Below the pieces are notes generated by a model. That model did no database searches and was not told where the DNA came from. It saw only the letters and a program-made list of their open reading frames with translations. Source: Acidobacteriota bacterium (GTDB lineage: Bacteria; Acidobacteriota; Holophagae; Acanthopleuribacterales; Acanthopleuribacteraceae). From it: DNA of 64,000 nucleotides. Location of the stretch: positions 62,001-126,000 of the forward strand of contig PDUC01000033.1 in NCBI GenBank assembly GCA_002747255.1. The letters run 5' to 3'. Position numbers and translations under genes: made by a program. The stretch's first letter is position 1. Every line of letters begins with the position of its first letter. This document shows, piece after piece, positions 42,500 through 52,296 of the stretch.

Positions 42500-45400
42500 A
42501 TGACAAAAGGTATTAAAAGACGGGATTTTCTCGCTCTGATGGGACTGAGCGGAGCTGCTGCCACACTCAGCTGCAGTGAAGAAAAGTTTACAGAGAAGTG
42601 GGATCCCTGGGTGAAGCCCGTTCCCGGGATGCTGCCTCGCAAAGCCTGGCACTATCCCACTACCACACGAGAGTGCGGTGCCAATGGTCTGTGGGTCAAG
42701 ACACTGGGCGGAAGAGCGACCAGGATCAACGGCAACCCGAAGCATCCTCTGACTCAGGGGAAAATGGATGGCCGAATGCAATCCATTGTTCAGGGTCTTT
42801 ACAGTCCCAACAGACTGAAAGCACCCGTGTTTAACGGAAAAGAAATAAGCTGGGAAGAAGCCAGAAAAGTACTCGATGAACATCTGGGTAAAGTAAAAGG
42901 CGGAGGCGTTTTTGCCTTGACAGGTGCCATTTCCGGTGTCACCAAGGACATTTGGAGTGCGTTCGTGGCTACTCATGGATCAACAGGCAAACTGGTTCAA
43001 TTTGAAGCTTTTGCCAATAGCTCCATGAGGGAAGCAAGTGAAAGAGTCTTTGGCAAAAGGGAAGTGCCTCTCTATTCCCTGGAAGGAATCGACATGGTCG
43101 TTTCTTTTGGCGCGGATTTCCTGGAAACATGGGGCAACCCCGTATTTCAACAAAAGGCTTATGCCGACTTTAAGGCTGATTTTGAGCACCGAGGTCCACA
43201 TTACCAACTGGAACCCAAGATGACGGTCACCGGTGCGAATGCAGACAAATGGGCTGGCATACGACCAGGCTCAGAAACACTGCTGGCTTTGGCCGTTCTC
43301 AAGGAATTAGCGGTTGACAGTCACAATTTGAGCGAAACCGAAAAAGAACTCGTCACAGCTTTGACCGCAAATGTGATCTCGGCCGATGCCGTTAAGCAAA
43401 GCGGTATGAACAAAAAAGCATTCCAAACTATGGTGGATAAGCTAAAGCACGCAAAACACGCCGTTGCTCTTCCAGCCGGCGATCTCGCGCTTGGTAACGA
43501 CGGTGTCTTCCACCATGTCGCTCTGTTGTTAATCAACAAAGCTCTTGGCTCAATCGGTAAGCACGTCAATTACAATTCAGGTCTGTCGGGCGACAATCAA
43601 GTGGTTCAAAGTGAAATGCTCAGCTTGATCGACAGTTTGAATGCCGGTAAAGTCGATTTTCTCATCATCAAGGACACCAATCCTGTTTATGTCCTGCCTG
43701 AAGGACTCGGAACCAAGAACGCTATTGAAAAAGCTGGATTCAGTGTCGCCTTTGCCGACGTTCTCAACGAAACCAATTCGCTGGCTAACCTAATCCTGCC
43801 AGGCGCTCATGACTTGGAATCATGGGGCGAAGTGGTTTCCTACAAAGGTATCAACATGTTGATGCAGCCTGTCATGACCCCTCGATGGGAATTGTATCAA
43901 GCTGAAGATATCTTACTCTCTTACATTGAAAAAGCGGCTCCTGGCACTTTCGTCGATAACAGCGTCATGAAGGTCTTGAAAGATAAGTGGGTCAAAACAT
44001 ACGCTGCTGAAGGTGCAGATCCAGAAAAAGCCTGGAGAGGCTTTCTTAAAGATGGCGGTCACTTCGACTTAAAACTTGAAGGTGAGGACTTAGCTGTCTC
44101 AGAAAACCTGACTGGCGACTTTTTCAGCACGTACAAGCCGCAAACTCTGTCAGGAAAAGCGTTGGTTGTCATTGAGTCAGGTAAATTTGGAGATGGTACC
44201 TCTGCAAACAGGAACTGGTTGCAAGAGCTCCCTGACCGCATGACAGGCATTGTCTGGGATTCGTGGGTCGAGGTTGCACGCAAAACAGGTAAGAAAGAGG
44301 GTTGGCAGATTGGCGATGTGATTACCATCTCTGCCAAGGGTGTTGACATGGACGTTCCCGTTATGCTCACCGACACCATTGCTGAAGATGTGTTCTGCCT
44401 CCAAACCGGGCAGGGACACACCGGTTACGGTAAACTCTATAATCGCGGAATCAACGCTTTTGCCTTCTACAGCAAAAAAACAAATGATCTCGGTGATTTG
44501 GTCATGGGCCCAATGGCCGCAAAGGTCTCGTTGACAGGTCGAAAACACCGCTTCTCCATGGTTAATTTACCCGAGATAGGGGAGCGGCTCACCCAGCCTC
44601 TCTCGAAGAGTAAAGCTGATGTTGAAATACCGCTCTACGGAGGAGAAGCCTACGATAGAGACATCTACCAGTGGACCACTCTCGATGAACTCCATCACGG
44701 CGGCCACCACGGTCACGGACATGGCGTGGATAAAACAGATCCCAAATATCTGGCATCTGAATTTCCCGTAGCGACCGATACCGACTGGTACGATCGAAAA
44801 CCGCGGACGGAAACACCTGTGGTTGTCGGTCGGGATGAAACCTTCTACGATGATTACAAGTGGGAAATGACCATTGACCTGAACCGTTGTGACGGTTGTT
44901 CAGCTTGTACGGTGGCCTGTTATGCTGAAAACAACATTCAGGTTGTCGGCAAAGATCAGGTTGGAAAAGGCAGGATCATGTCCTGGGTCCGTATTAATCG
45001 CTACATCACTTTCCACAAGAAAGACGATCAACTCGAAACCAAGGTGCACTTCATGCCCATGGCTTGTCAACAGTGCGGAAGCGCTCCTTGTGAGACGGTT
45101 TGCCCTTCACTGGCAACCTATCACACCAAAGAAGGCCTCAACGCCATGGTTTACAACCGTTGCATTGGAACTCGTTATTGCGCGAACAACTGTGTCTACA
45201 AGACACGTCGCTTCAATTGGTTCGACGCCGTCTTCGATGAAGATCTGGCTTGGCAGCTCAATCCGGAAGTCTCTGTTCGCTCCCGTGGAGTAATGGAAAA
45301 ATGCACGTTCTGCATACAAACGATCAATAAGGCCAAAGACGAAGCGAAAGACAAGGGACGCAAAGTTCAGGATGGCGATTTCAAGATCACGTGTCAGGAA

Positions 45401-45574
45401 GTTTGCCCCTGCGATGCCATTACCTTTGGTAACGCCAGCGATCCCAACAGCCTGGTCTCCAAAACGGCCAAAAACCCTCGCAGCTATCAAGCTCTCGATC
45501 ATCACCTTCATACACGACCTGGAATCCACTACCTCAAGAAGGTAGAAATCGATGATTCCGGTAAGCACGCATAA
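42500..45574 (+). CDS. actB: Alternative complex III iron-sulfur subunit ActB
   Basis: 1024 residues. The leader KRRDFLALMGLSGAAATLSC has a twin-arginine motif followed by a lipobox-like Cys, so it probably uses the TatAC genes at 32 kb. Residues 30-730 form a molybdopterin-oxidoreductase-like fold known in this family to lack the metal. A ferredoxin-like C-terminal part has four Cys clusters: CDGCSACTVAC (about 797-807), CQQCGSAPCETVC (about 856), CIGTRYCANNC (about 888) and CTFC plus CQEVCPC (about 935-970). The Rhodothermus complex has three [4Fe-4S] and one [3Fe-4S]. Two His-rich segments (HHGGHHGHGHG, near residue 735) sit between the halves. Confidence 0.95.
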   Translation: MTKGIKRRDFLALMGLSGAAATLSCSEEKFTEKWDPWVKPVPGMLPRKAWHYPTTTRECGANGLWVKTLGGRATRINGNPKHPLTQGKMDGRMQSIVQGLYSPNRLKAPVFNGKEISWEEARKVLDEHLGKVKGGGVFALTGAISGVTKDIWSAFVATHGSTGKLVQFEAFANSSMREASERVFGKREVPLYSLEGIDMVVSFGADFLETWGNPVFQQKAYADFKADFEHRGPHYQLEPKMTVTGANADKWAGIRPGSETLLALAVLKELAVDSHNLSETEKELVTALTANVISADAVKQSGMNKKAFQTMVDKLKHAKHAVALPAGDLALGNDGVFHHVALLLINKALGSIGKHVNYNSGLSGDNQVVQSEMLSLIDSLNAGKVDFLIIKDTNPVYVLPEGLGTKNAIEKAGFSVAFADVLNETNSLANLILPGAHDLESWGEVVSYKGINMLMQPVMTPRWELYQAEDILLSYIEKAAPGTFVDNSVMKVLKDKWVKTYAAEGADPEKAWRGFLKDGGHFDLKLEGEDLAVSENLTGDFFSTYKPQTLSGKALVVIESGKFGDGTSANRNWLQELPDRMTGIVWDSWVEVARKTGKKEGWQIGDVITISAKGVDMDVPVMLTDTIAEDVFCLQTGQGHTGYGKLYNRGINAFAFYSKKTNDLGDLVMGPMAAKVSLTGRKHRFSMVNLPEIGERLTQPLSKSKADVEIPLYGGEAYDRDIYQWTTLDELHHGGHHGHGHGVDKTDPKYLASEFPVATDTDWYDRKPRTETPVVVGRDETFYDDYKWEMTIDLNRCDGCSACTVACYAENNIQVVGKDQVGKGRIMSWVRINRYITFHKKDDQLETKVHFMPMACQQCGSAPCETVCPSLATYHTKEGLNAMVYNRCIGTRYCANNCVYKTRRFNWFDAVFDEDLAWQLNPEVSVRSRGVMEKCTFCIQTINKAKDEAKDKGRKVQDGDFKITCQEVCPCDAITFGNASDPNSLVSKTAKNPRSYQALDHHLHTRPGIHYLKKVEIDDSGKHA

Positions 45575-45584
45575 GGGGGGAATC

Positions 45585-46925
45585 GTGAAAGAAATTAATT
45601 TTAGTTACAAAGAAGTCACGCGCGATATCCTCTATTTATTGGAAAAACCCAGCAAAGTCTACCTGGCTCTGGTGGCCTTTACTATGCTCGGTGTCGCCTT
45701 TGGCGGATATTGCTGGAGCGTTCAGCTCTACAGAGGAATGGGAATGGCCGGTCTAAATAACCCGGTAGGTTGGGGTGTCTACATTACCGACTTTGTTTTC
45801 TGGGTCGGTATCGGTCACGCCGGAACCCTGATTTCAGCCATTCTGTTCCTGTTCAGAGCACGCTGGAGAAACGCCATCTTCAGAAGCGCGGAAGCCATGA
45901 CCATCTTTGCGGTCATGACTGCCGGACTCTTTCCCATCATCCACGTCGGTCGTGCCTGGCTGGCCTGGTGGTTGATTCCCTATCCCAACCAGAGAGAAAT
46001 CTGGGTCAATTTCAGGTCACCTCTCCTGTGGGACGTTTTTGCGGTCAGTACCTACTTCTCTGTTTCCTGTCTCTTCTTCAGCATCGGTCTGGTTCCCGAC
46101 CTGGCAGCCATTCGCGATAAAGCGACCGGGCTCAGAAAGAAAATTTACGCTTTCATGTCTCTGGGCTGGACCGGATCCAACCGGCAGTGGAAGAACTTCA
46201 TGGCAGGTTACGGCTTCCTGGCCGCGTTTGCCACACCGCTGGTTTTATCCGTTCACTCTATTGTTTCCTGGGACTTTGCTACGTCCATCGTTCCCGGTTG
46301 GCACTCCACCCTGTTTGCGCCTTACTTCGTTGCAGGGGCCGTTTTCTCCGGTATGGCCATGGTTATTACCATCCTCATTCCGTTCAGGAAGATCTTCAAG
46401 CTGGAGAAATACCTCACCATCTGGCACTTTGAGAACATGGCTAAACTGATTATTCTAACGGGTATGATCGTTACCTATTCTTATTCAACAGAATACTTCA
46501 TAGCCTACTATTCTGATGATCCGTTTGAAGAATTTATCTTTTGGGAACGCGTGTTTGGCAAGTACTCCATACCCTTCCTGCTGATGTTCTTCTGCAACTG
46601 CATCGTACCACTGCCACTGTGGTTCAAGAAAGTTCGAACCAGTCTTCCCATGTTGTTTGTCATTACGGTTTTGATCAACGTGGGTATGTGGTTTGAGCGT
46701 TTCAACATCATCGTCTCTTCTCTGGCTCAAGACTACGATCCGGCCATCTGGGGATGGTACACTCCCAGCTTTACCGAATTAGGGATCACGCTGGGCTCAT
46801 TCTGCTGGTTCTTTATGTGGTTCTTCCTGTTCATCAAGTTCTTCCCGGCAATGTCCATTGCTGAGATTAAAGAAATTGCGGAGCCACCAGCGAAAGAAGC
46901 ACATCATCAGGCGGAGGTAGCATAA
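45585..46925 (+). CDS. actC: Alternative complex III quinol-binding subunit ActC (NrfD-like)
   Basis: 446 residues from GTG 45585, which has GGGGGG four bases upstream; the longer frame from 45552 overlaps actB and is unneeded. About ten membrane helices of the NrfD/PsrC type hold the quinol site. Typical motifs are GVYITDFVFWVGIGHAGTLISA, HVGRAWLAWWLIPYPNQ and SWDFATSIVPGWHST. It passes electrons from menaquinol to the FeS chain of ActB. It ends one base before the start of actD. Confidence 0.95.
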   Translation: MKEINFSYKEVTRDILYLLEKPSKVYLALVAFTMLGVAFGGYCWSVQLYRGMGMAGLNNPVGWGVYITDFVFWVGIGHAGTLISAILFLFRARWRNAIFRSAEAMTIFAVMTAGLFPIIHVGRAWLAWWLIPYPNQREIWVNFRSPLLWDVFAVSTYFSVSCLFFSIGLVPDLAAIRDKATGLRKKIYAFMSLGWTGSNRQWKNFMAGYGFLAAFATPLVLSVHSIVSWDFATSIVPGWHSTLFAPYFVAGAVFSGMAMVITILIPFRKIFKLEKYLTIWHFENMAKLIILTGMIVTYSYSTEYFIAYYSDDPFEEFIFWERVFGKYSIPFLLMFFCNCIVPLPLWFKKVRTSLPMLFVITVLINVGMWFERFNIIVSSLAQDYDPAIWGWYTPSFTELGITLGSFCWFFMWFFLFIKFFPAMSIAEIKEIAEPPAKEAHHQAEVA

Positions 46926-46926
46926 T

Positions 46927-47442
46927 ATGAAAAAGAAAAAGAAAAAGAACGGTGTACTCGGCGTTTTTGCTCACATGGACAGTTTGAACGCCGCTATCAA
47001 ATACCTCAAGGCCGCTGGCCGAGACGATCTTTCTGTTTATGCGCCATGTCCCAGACATGAGATCTCCGATACTCTCGCTGAAAAGAAAAGCAATGTTCGC
47101 TTTTTAACTGCCATCGGTGGAACGCTGGGTGTTACCATTGGGTATCTTTTCCCATCATTTGTATCACTCGACTGGATTCTACCCACATCGGGCAAGGAAA
47201 TTGTAGCTCTGCCTGCGTTTACCATTCCCGCATTTGAATTGACGGTTCTTTTCGGCTCCATATGCACCATCGCGGCCATCATCCTGTTGGGACGTCTGGT
47301 CAGAGATGATGGTGCCCTTTACGATGAGCGATTCTCCGATGACAAATTCGGTATCTTTGTTCCTTGTGAAACATCGGAGTACGATAAATTCGAAAAAGCT
47401 CTTTTCGAAAATGGTGCAGAGGAGGTGACCCGTGCGGAATAA
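46927..47442 (+). CDS. actD: Alternative complex III subunit ActD (DUF3341)
   Basis: 171 residues. After a basic run MKKKKKKNGVLGVFAHMDSL, an alpha/beta region and two membrane helices (about 57-82 and 93-117), a C-terminal soluble part (DEKFGIFVPCETSEYDKFEKAL) follows. This is the DUF3341 pattern. The subunit bridges membrane and soluble parts and has no cofactor. Its last 11 bases overlap the actE start. Confidence 0.93.
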   Translation: MKKKKKKNGVLGVFAHMDSLNAAIKYLKAAGRDDLSVYAPCPRHEISDTLAEKKSNVRFLTAIGGTLGVTIGYLFPSFVSLDWILPTSGKEIVALPAFTIPAFELTVLFGSICTIAAIILLGRLVRDDGALYDERFSDDKFGIFVPCETSEYDKFEKALFENGAEEVTRAE

Positions 47443-47956
47443 AATGAAATTCACACTCGCGCTGGCAGTTGTTTTAACCGCCGGAGTTCTGATTGCGGGT
47501 TTCAACCGCCCATACGCCTGGTGGCCAATTAACGACATGGCTAAACAGCAAACCATTCAACCCTTCCTAACCAACAGCCTCAGGACGCCTCCTGAGGGAT
47601 CGGTTGCTGTCGAACAATGGGACCCTGTTCCCGATCGCATGCAAATTGATCAAATTGGTGGGTACGATAATCCCATTCCAACTTCTGCCGATTCTGTCAA
47701 TAAGGGCAAGGAACTTTTTGAAATCTATTGCGTGGTATGTCACGGCAAGAATATGGTTCTCGATCCCGCAAACATGAATGAGGTTCAAAAGAAGGGCATG
47801 GTCGGATTACCCGCTTCTGTCGCCAATATGCGCTCGGACGGTTATCTGTACGCAACAATTTCAAATGGTAGTGGCGGGCTCATGCCCCGTCAGGAATATA
47901 ATCTGTCTCCGGAAGAAAGATGGCATGTCATCAATTACATCCGGAGCTTAAAATAA
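47432..47956 (+). CDS. actE: Alternative complex III monohaem cytochrome c subunit ActE
   Basis: 174 residues from GTG 47432, with GAGGAGG upstream and an 11-base overlap with actD. A signal or anchor helix (MKFTLALAVVLTAGVLIAG) leads to one haem site, CVVCH (100-104), and a distal Met candidate in GGLMPRQEYNLS, then the WHVINYIRSLK helix of class I cytochromes c. It is the likely exit point to a downstream oxidase or soluble cytochrome. Confidence 0.94.
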   Translation: MRNKMKFTLALAVVLTAGVLIAGFNRPYAWWPINDMAKQQTIQPFLTNSLRTPPEGSVAVEQWDPVPDRMQIDQIGGYDNPIPTSADSVNKGKELFEIYCVVCHGKNMVLDPANMNEVQKKGMVGLPASVANMRSDGYLYATISNGSGGLMPRQEYNLSPEERWHVINYIRSLK

Positions 47957-47972
47957 GGGAGAGGGGAGAAAC

Positions 47973-49262
47973 GTGCATCACGAAAATCACACAGACTATA
48001 TCGATGTGGTAAGCAGCATTAAACCGGGCTCACTCAGTGGCAAGACAAAGGTAACACTCATTGTCATGATGCTGATTGGATTTGGAACGTTTGTTTACCA
48101 GGCATTTGTCGGAGATCAACCCAGAATTGGCTGGATTGCTTTTCTCCATAACTTCTATATTTTCACTGGTCTTGCAGCTGCTGGCGTTCTCGTTGCAGCC
48201 ATTCAGCAAGTGACCAATGCCAACTGGGGTCGCGCAATCAAGCGCTTTGCAGAAGCCAGCTTCGCATTTCTGCCTGTTTCCCTGGTTGGACTCGTTATTC
48301 TTTATTTTGGTTCCGAACACATTTTTTCATGGGTAACGGAACCACCGCATACACCTCATAAGCATTTCTGGCTGCAAAAGGAATTCCTCTTTGCACGCGA
48401 TTTTGTGGCTCTCTTGATTCTCACCTTCATCGCTTGCCGCTTTGTGAAGGCTTCTCTTCGTCCGGATATCGGTCTGGCGGCGGAAAAGAATCCAGACAGT
48501 TACACCAAACCGGATAACTGGAATGGCGTGGAAGAAGAAGTGAAGACAGCTTATCAGAAAATGGGATTCTGGGGCGCGCTATACTGTCTGGCCTTTGCCG
48601 TCGTCATCAGCCTCCTGGCCTACGATCTGATCATGTCACTGGATCCGACCTGGTTCTCAGCCATGTTTGGTGGGTGGAATTTCACCACCGCCATGCTGAC
48701 CGGATGGATTTCCGTTTACTTTATGGCCTTTTTCGTGGGCAACAGGTTCGGACTTCAAAAGTACATGCACAAACTGATGTACCACGATGCCGGGAAGTTG
48801 ACTTTCGGGTTCTCGGTTGTATGGGCTTATCTCTTCTTTGCTCAGTTCCTGGTCATCTGGTATGGAAACCTGCCTCACGAAGTCGGTTACGTCCTCACGC
48901 GTATTCACGCACCCTGGGACAAATTAGCAATTACCGTCTTTTTGATGGTCTTCATCATCCCGTTTGTTCTGGGCTTGGCCAAAGAACCTAAAATGGCTTT
49001 TAAGACATTTGTACCGATTTTGCTCATCAGTATGATCGGAATCTGGCTTGAACGCTTCATGCTGATCGCTCCTTCTACCTGGTATTTTGATCGAGCCGCA
49101 GAAATGTTTAAACCGGGCATTGCCGGTCTGATTATTTCAGACATCCTGGTGTTCATCGGCTTCCTCGGTTTGTATCTTTTTGCCTATACCAAGTACTTGT
49201 ATTCCAAGCCTGTCATGGTCATATCCGATCCGAAATTACCACTGGGCATCAATAGACACTAA
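47973..49262 (+). CDS. actF: Alternative complex III membrane subunit ActF
   Basis: 429 residues from GTG 47973. About ten helices form a second, non-quinol-oxidising homologue of ActC; motifs include EPPHTPHKHFWLQKEF, YDLIMSLDPTWFSAMFGGWN and GFLGLYLFAYTKYLY. It is the last gene of the cluster and a terminator follows. In many species SCO and cytochrome oxidase genes come next; here the next gene is rfaD. Confidence 0.94.
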   Translation: MHHENHTDYIDVVSSIKPGSLSGKTKVTLIVMMLIGFGTFVYQAFVGDQPRIGWIAFLHNFYIFTGLAAAGVLVAAIQQVTNANWGRAIKRFAEASFAFLPVSLVGLVILYFGSEHIFSWVTEPPHTPHKHFWLQKEFLFARDFVALLILTFIACRFVKASLRPDIGLAAEKNPDSYTKPDNWNGVEEEVKTAYQKMGFWGALYCLAFAVVISLLAYDLIMSLDPTWFSAMFGGWNFTTAMLTGWISVYFMAFFVGNRFGLQKYMHKLMYHDAGKLTFGFSVVWAYLFFAQFLVIWYGNLPHEVGYVLTRIHAPWDKLAITVFLMVFIIPFVLGLAKEPKMAFKTFVPILLISMIGIWLERFMLIAPSTWYFDRAAEMFKPGIAGLIISDILVFIGFLGLYLFAYTKYLYSKPVMVISDPKLPLGINRH

Positions 49263-49307
49263 GGTGTTCTGTATCGGGTTCAACACGATGTGAACACAGA
49301 AAAAGGA

Positions 49308-49343
49308 AAGGCGTCAGTTTTCAGAACTGGCGCCTTTTCTCTT
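49308..49343 (+). terminator. Intrinsic terminator at the end of the act operon
   Basis: AAGGCGTCAGTT (49308-49319) pairs with AACTGGCGCCTT (49325-49336), one G-T wobble, loop TTCAG, followed by TTCTCTTTTA. It lies 45 bases after actF. Confidence 0.8.
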
Positions 49344-49388
49344 TTATGAGCATGATTGCCCGAAAAAAAAACTGGTAATTAAAAACAC

Positions 49389-49416
49389 TTGATTTTTTTC
49401 TGACATATTGTAAAAC
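49389..49416 (+). promoter_or_regulatory. Possible promoter of rfaD
   Basis: TTGATT (49389-49394), a 16-base spacer and TAAAAC (49411-49416), 26 bases before the ATG at 49443. It lies between the act terminator and rfaD, where a promoter is expected; matches to the consensus are partial. Confidence 0.35.
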
Positions 49417-49442
49417 TGCATCTTTTTAAGGAAGGGTAAACC

Positions 49443-50393
49443 ATGATTCTCATTACAGGAGCCGCCGGGTTTATAGGCAGCCGGATTGCTTGTAAATTAA
49501 ACCAGACAGGACGAACGGATCTTGTTTTAGTCGATCAGTTGGGCTGCAATGAGAAATGGAAGAACCTCAGAGAGCTGGTCTATGAAGATTACCTTGAAAA
49601 GGAAGATCTCTTTGCGTACTTGGATGGTCCAAGCGACATAGAGGCTGTCATCCACATGGGCGCGTGCAGTTCCACCACCGAAAAAAACGCTTCCTATTTA
49701 ATTCAAAACAACTACCGCTATACAAGGAGATTGGCGGAGTGGTGCCTCAAACACGGTGCGCGTTTCATTTATGCCAGCTCTGCCGCCACCTATGGCGACG
49801 GTAACAACGGCTATGGAGATAACCTCGAAGAACTGAACAAACTGCAACCCCTGAATATGTACGGCTACTCCAAACATCTTTTTGACCAGGTCGCCCACCA
49901 GAAAGGGTGGTTAAATCAAATGGTCGGTCTCAAGTTTTTCAATGTCTACGGTCCCAATGAAGATCACAAAGGGGAAATGAGCTCGGTTGTCTACAAGGGC
50001 TTTCATCAGGTTGAGAAAACCGGCAAAATCGTGCTTTTTAAATCCCACCGCGAAGAGTACAGCGATGGCGGACAGTTAAGGGACTTTATTTACGTCAAAG
50101 ATGTGGAAGATGTGGTTGTGCATTTGCTGAAACATCCTGAAATAAACGGTTTGTTCAATTTGGGTACCGGTCAGGCGCGTTCTTTTGAAGATTTGGCCAC
50201 AGCCGTTTTCACGGCCATGAACAGGCAAGTGAACATTGAATACATCGACATGCCGGATCACTTGCGAGATCGCTATCAGTACTTCACCCAGGCTGAAATG
50301 CAAAAACTAGCCCAAACTGGAGTTGAAACAAAGTTCAGATCGCTGGAAGAGGGCATAGGTGATTATATTGTCAATCACCTGTGTTCAAATTGA
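49443..50393 (+). CDS. rfaD: ADP-L-glycero-D-manno-heptose-6-epimerase
   Basis: 316 residues of the extended SDR fold. The nucleotide-binding loop GAAGFIGS (6-13), MGACSSTTEKN, and the catalytic Y-x-x-x-K in YGYSKHLFDQ agree with RfaD, as does KFFNVYGPNE. The enzyme inverts C6 of ADP-heptose for LPS inner core. With rfaE1 at 33193 it completes two of the steps of the pathway in this window, though the genes are 15 kb apart. A good AAGGAAGG ribosome site precedes the ATG. Confidence 0.95.
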   Translation: MILITGAAGFIGSRIACKLNQTGRTDLVLVDQLGCNEKWKNLRELVYEDYLEKEDLFAYLDGPSDIEAVIHMGACSSTTEKNASYLIQNNYRYTRRLAEWCLKHGARFIYASSAATYGDGNNGYGDNLEELNKLQPLNMYGYSKHLFDQVAHQKGWLNQMVGLKFFNVYGPNEDHKGEMSSVVYKGFHQVEKTGKIVLFKSHREEYSDGGQLRDFIYVKDVEDVVVHLLKHPEINGLFNLGTGQARSFEDLATAVFTAMNRQVNIEYIDMPDHLRDRYQYFTQAEMQKLAQTGVETKFRSLEEGIGDYIVNHLCSN

Positions 50394-50574
50394 ACGCCCT
50401 TAATTCAACAAGTCTCTAGTGAATGGATCTATCCGCAGTGTGCGGACGCTTTCACCCACTTCTCCTGACCCTGACCGCATGGAAGTATGTGAGTTCCTTC
50501 CACGTGGTGGCGCTTACGATCCATCAGTCTCCCTGTTCCTGATAAATACAGATGTCAGTTTGTGATCTCTGTGG

Positions 50575-51399
50575 TTAGAGTGTAGTTTGCAATTTGCCCG
50601 TTTTGTTTTGTGATTCAGATAGAAACGCTATTTCAACATCTGTAAAACCGGCATTTTTTCGCGCTTCAAGATTAAAAGGCCCGCGCAGAGGACCCTTGAA
50701 AAATTCCCGGGTCAAATTGATAAATACCTGATCGGGATTGGCTTCTATCAAATGACAACCGTAAGAGAACCATTTAGTCGATGAACGCACATGGCCCACC
50801 TCGTCGTTGGCGATCAGATGAAGGGTTTTGACCACCTGGCTAAGGCCCAGTTGATCGAATTTCCCGGCAATACCCGGTACCACATCGAGCGCCCTGGCTT
50901 CCATAATGCGGTGAACGACACCCATTCGCTCAATAAGAGAGTCTTTGGTTTTTAGAGCCATTTGCCAAAGTTGGTCGTGGACAGGGAAGTGACCGTAATC
51001 AAAACCCATCTCCAGCAGGCAAGATCTCAGTTCTTCAAAATGATGCGATTCTTCGACAGCGGTTTGAATCCACTCCGAATAGAACTCATAAGGCAGGTTT
51101 CTGAATCTGAGTATGTTGTCCCATGAGAGCTGAATGGCTGTCCATTCAATATGGGCCATAGCGTGTACCATGGCGGCGCGGCCTTCGTTATGGGTCAGTT
51201 TTCTTTTGGGTACCTCTCTGGGTTGAACGATTTCTGGCTGTTCTGGTTTTCCGGGAGCATTGACCGCCGATGCAGATGAACAGTGATTCAGGCTCATCTC
51301 GCCAGCTCGCCACTTTGAGGCTATCTCTCTGGAAAAGCTCGTTTTTTGCATAGGGTCTTCGAGTTTAAGACAGTGTTCGGCGCATTCAAATAGGTCCAT
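50575..51399 (-). CDS. DUF455 family ferritin-like protein
   Basis: 274 residues. The N-terminal part (about 1-70) is Pro/Glu-rich. A ferritin-like four-helix core follows with metal-ligand candidates HAMAHIEWTAIQL, AVEESHHFEELR, MEARALDV and ANDEVGHVR, the E-x-x-H pairs of a di-iron site. DUF455 proteins are related to the tRNA hydroxylase MiaE and other di-iron enzymes, but their reaction is unknown. Single gene on the minus strand, convergent with rfaD. The 181 bases to rfaD hold no feature I recognise. Confidence 0.87.
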   Translation of the reverse strand: MDLFECAEHCLKLEDPMQKTSFSREIASKWRAGEMSLNHCSSASAVNAPGKPEQPEIVQPREVPKRKLTHNEGRAAMVHAMAHIEWTAIQLSWDNILRFRNLPYEFYSEWIQTAVEESHHFEELRSCLLEMGFDYGHFPVHDQLWQMALKTKDSLIERMGVVHRIMEARALDVVPGIAGKFDQLGLSQVVKTLHLIANDEVGHVRSSTKWFSYGCHLIEANPDQVFINLTREFFKGPLRGPFNLEARKNAGFTDVEIAFLSESQNKTGKLQTTL

Positions 51400-51531
51400 A
51401 TTTCACTCCAGTAACAGGGCTCCAACGAACTAACAATTAACTGTAAACGACATTGTACCCCAAAAGATGGCAGCTATAAGCCGGATTTGCGTCGATCCTG
51501 TCCATCATCCATGTGAGCTAAAAAAAGGACG

Positions 51532-52296
51532 CTAGCGATTTTTCTGATCCAGCAGGTAGAGACCTTTCAGGGTTAAATGGGGATCGTAATGCTGGATGAG
51601 ATCAAATGAATGGGCGAACACGCGCCCCAGGCCGCCCGTTGCGACCACAACGGGGTTGCCCCCCAGCTCGGCAATCATGGGCTCCAAAATGCCTTTTACA
51701 AGCCCTTTATATCCGTAATACAGTCCAATCTGTATGTTGTCAACCGTGTTTTTGCCGATAATTCTTGCCGGTCTCTTGATTTCAACTTTGGGAAGTTTTG
51801 CCGCTTTGGCATAGAGCGCGTCGGCTGCAATGTTCAGTCCCGGAGCAATGGCCCCACCCAGGAAAGCACCCTTCTCAGAGATGGGATCAAATGTGGTGGC
51901 TGTTCCAAAGTCGATGGAAATGGCAGGCCCGCCGTAGAGGTGGTAGGTGGCAAGAGAGTTGACAATGCGGTCAGCTCCCACTTCACGTGGATTGTCCACT
52001 TTGAGTTCCACGCCCGTCTTGATGCCGGGACCGACAAGCAAAGGGGTCAGGTGAAAATAAGCCTGGCACATGCGGAAAAGCGTACTCTGCAGAGTGGGAA
52101 CCACGCAGGAGAGAATCGCTCGCTTGACCTGCGAGACCTTGTACCCGCCCGGAAGAAATAAATTGCTGAAGAGTATGCCGTACTCATCCACTGTCTGCTG
52201 CATGGAGGTCGTCAATCTCCATGATTTAACCATTTTGGATTCCTCAAACAACCCAATGACTGTATTGGTGTTTCCGACATCGATTGCAAGTAGCAT
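51532..52296 (-). CDS. coaX: Type III pantothenate kinase
   Basis: 254 residues of the ASKHA fold. ATP-binding DVGNTNTVIGLF (residues 6-17), the pantothenate-site GADRIVNSL, the second phosphate motif DFGTATTFD and the hydrophobic-loop GAIAPGLN identify CoaX. It phosphorylates pantothenate at the first step of CoA synthesis, does not need K+-insensitive feedback inhibition, and does not resemble CoaA. Convergent gene order gives no operon partner. Confidence 0.96.
   Translation of the reverse strand: MLLAIDVGNTNTVIGLFEESKMVKSWRLTTSMQQTVDEYGILFSNLFLPGGYKVSQVKRAILSCVVPTLQSTLFRMCQAYFHLTPLLVGPGIKTGVELKVDNPREVGADRIVNSLATYHLYGGPAISIDFGTATTFDPISEKGAFLGGAIAPGLNIAADALYAKAAKLPKVEIKRPARIIGKNTVDNIQIGLYYGYKGLVKGILEPMIAELGGNPVVVATGGLGRVFAHSFDLIQHYDPHLTLKGLYLLDQKNR

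Noticed and set aside
50394-50574. Spacer sequence ending CTCTGTGGTTAG as another copy of the 30-kb dispersed repeat
   Set aside because: Only a few bases match, and no palindrome or direct copy is visible.
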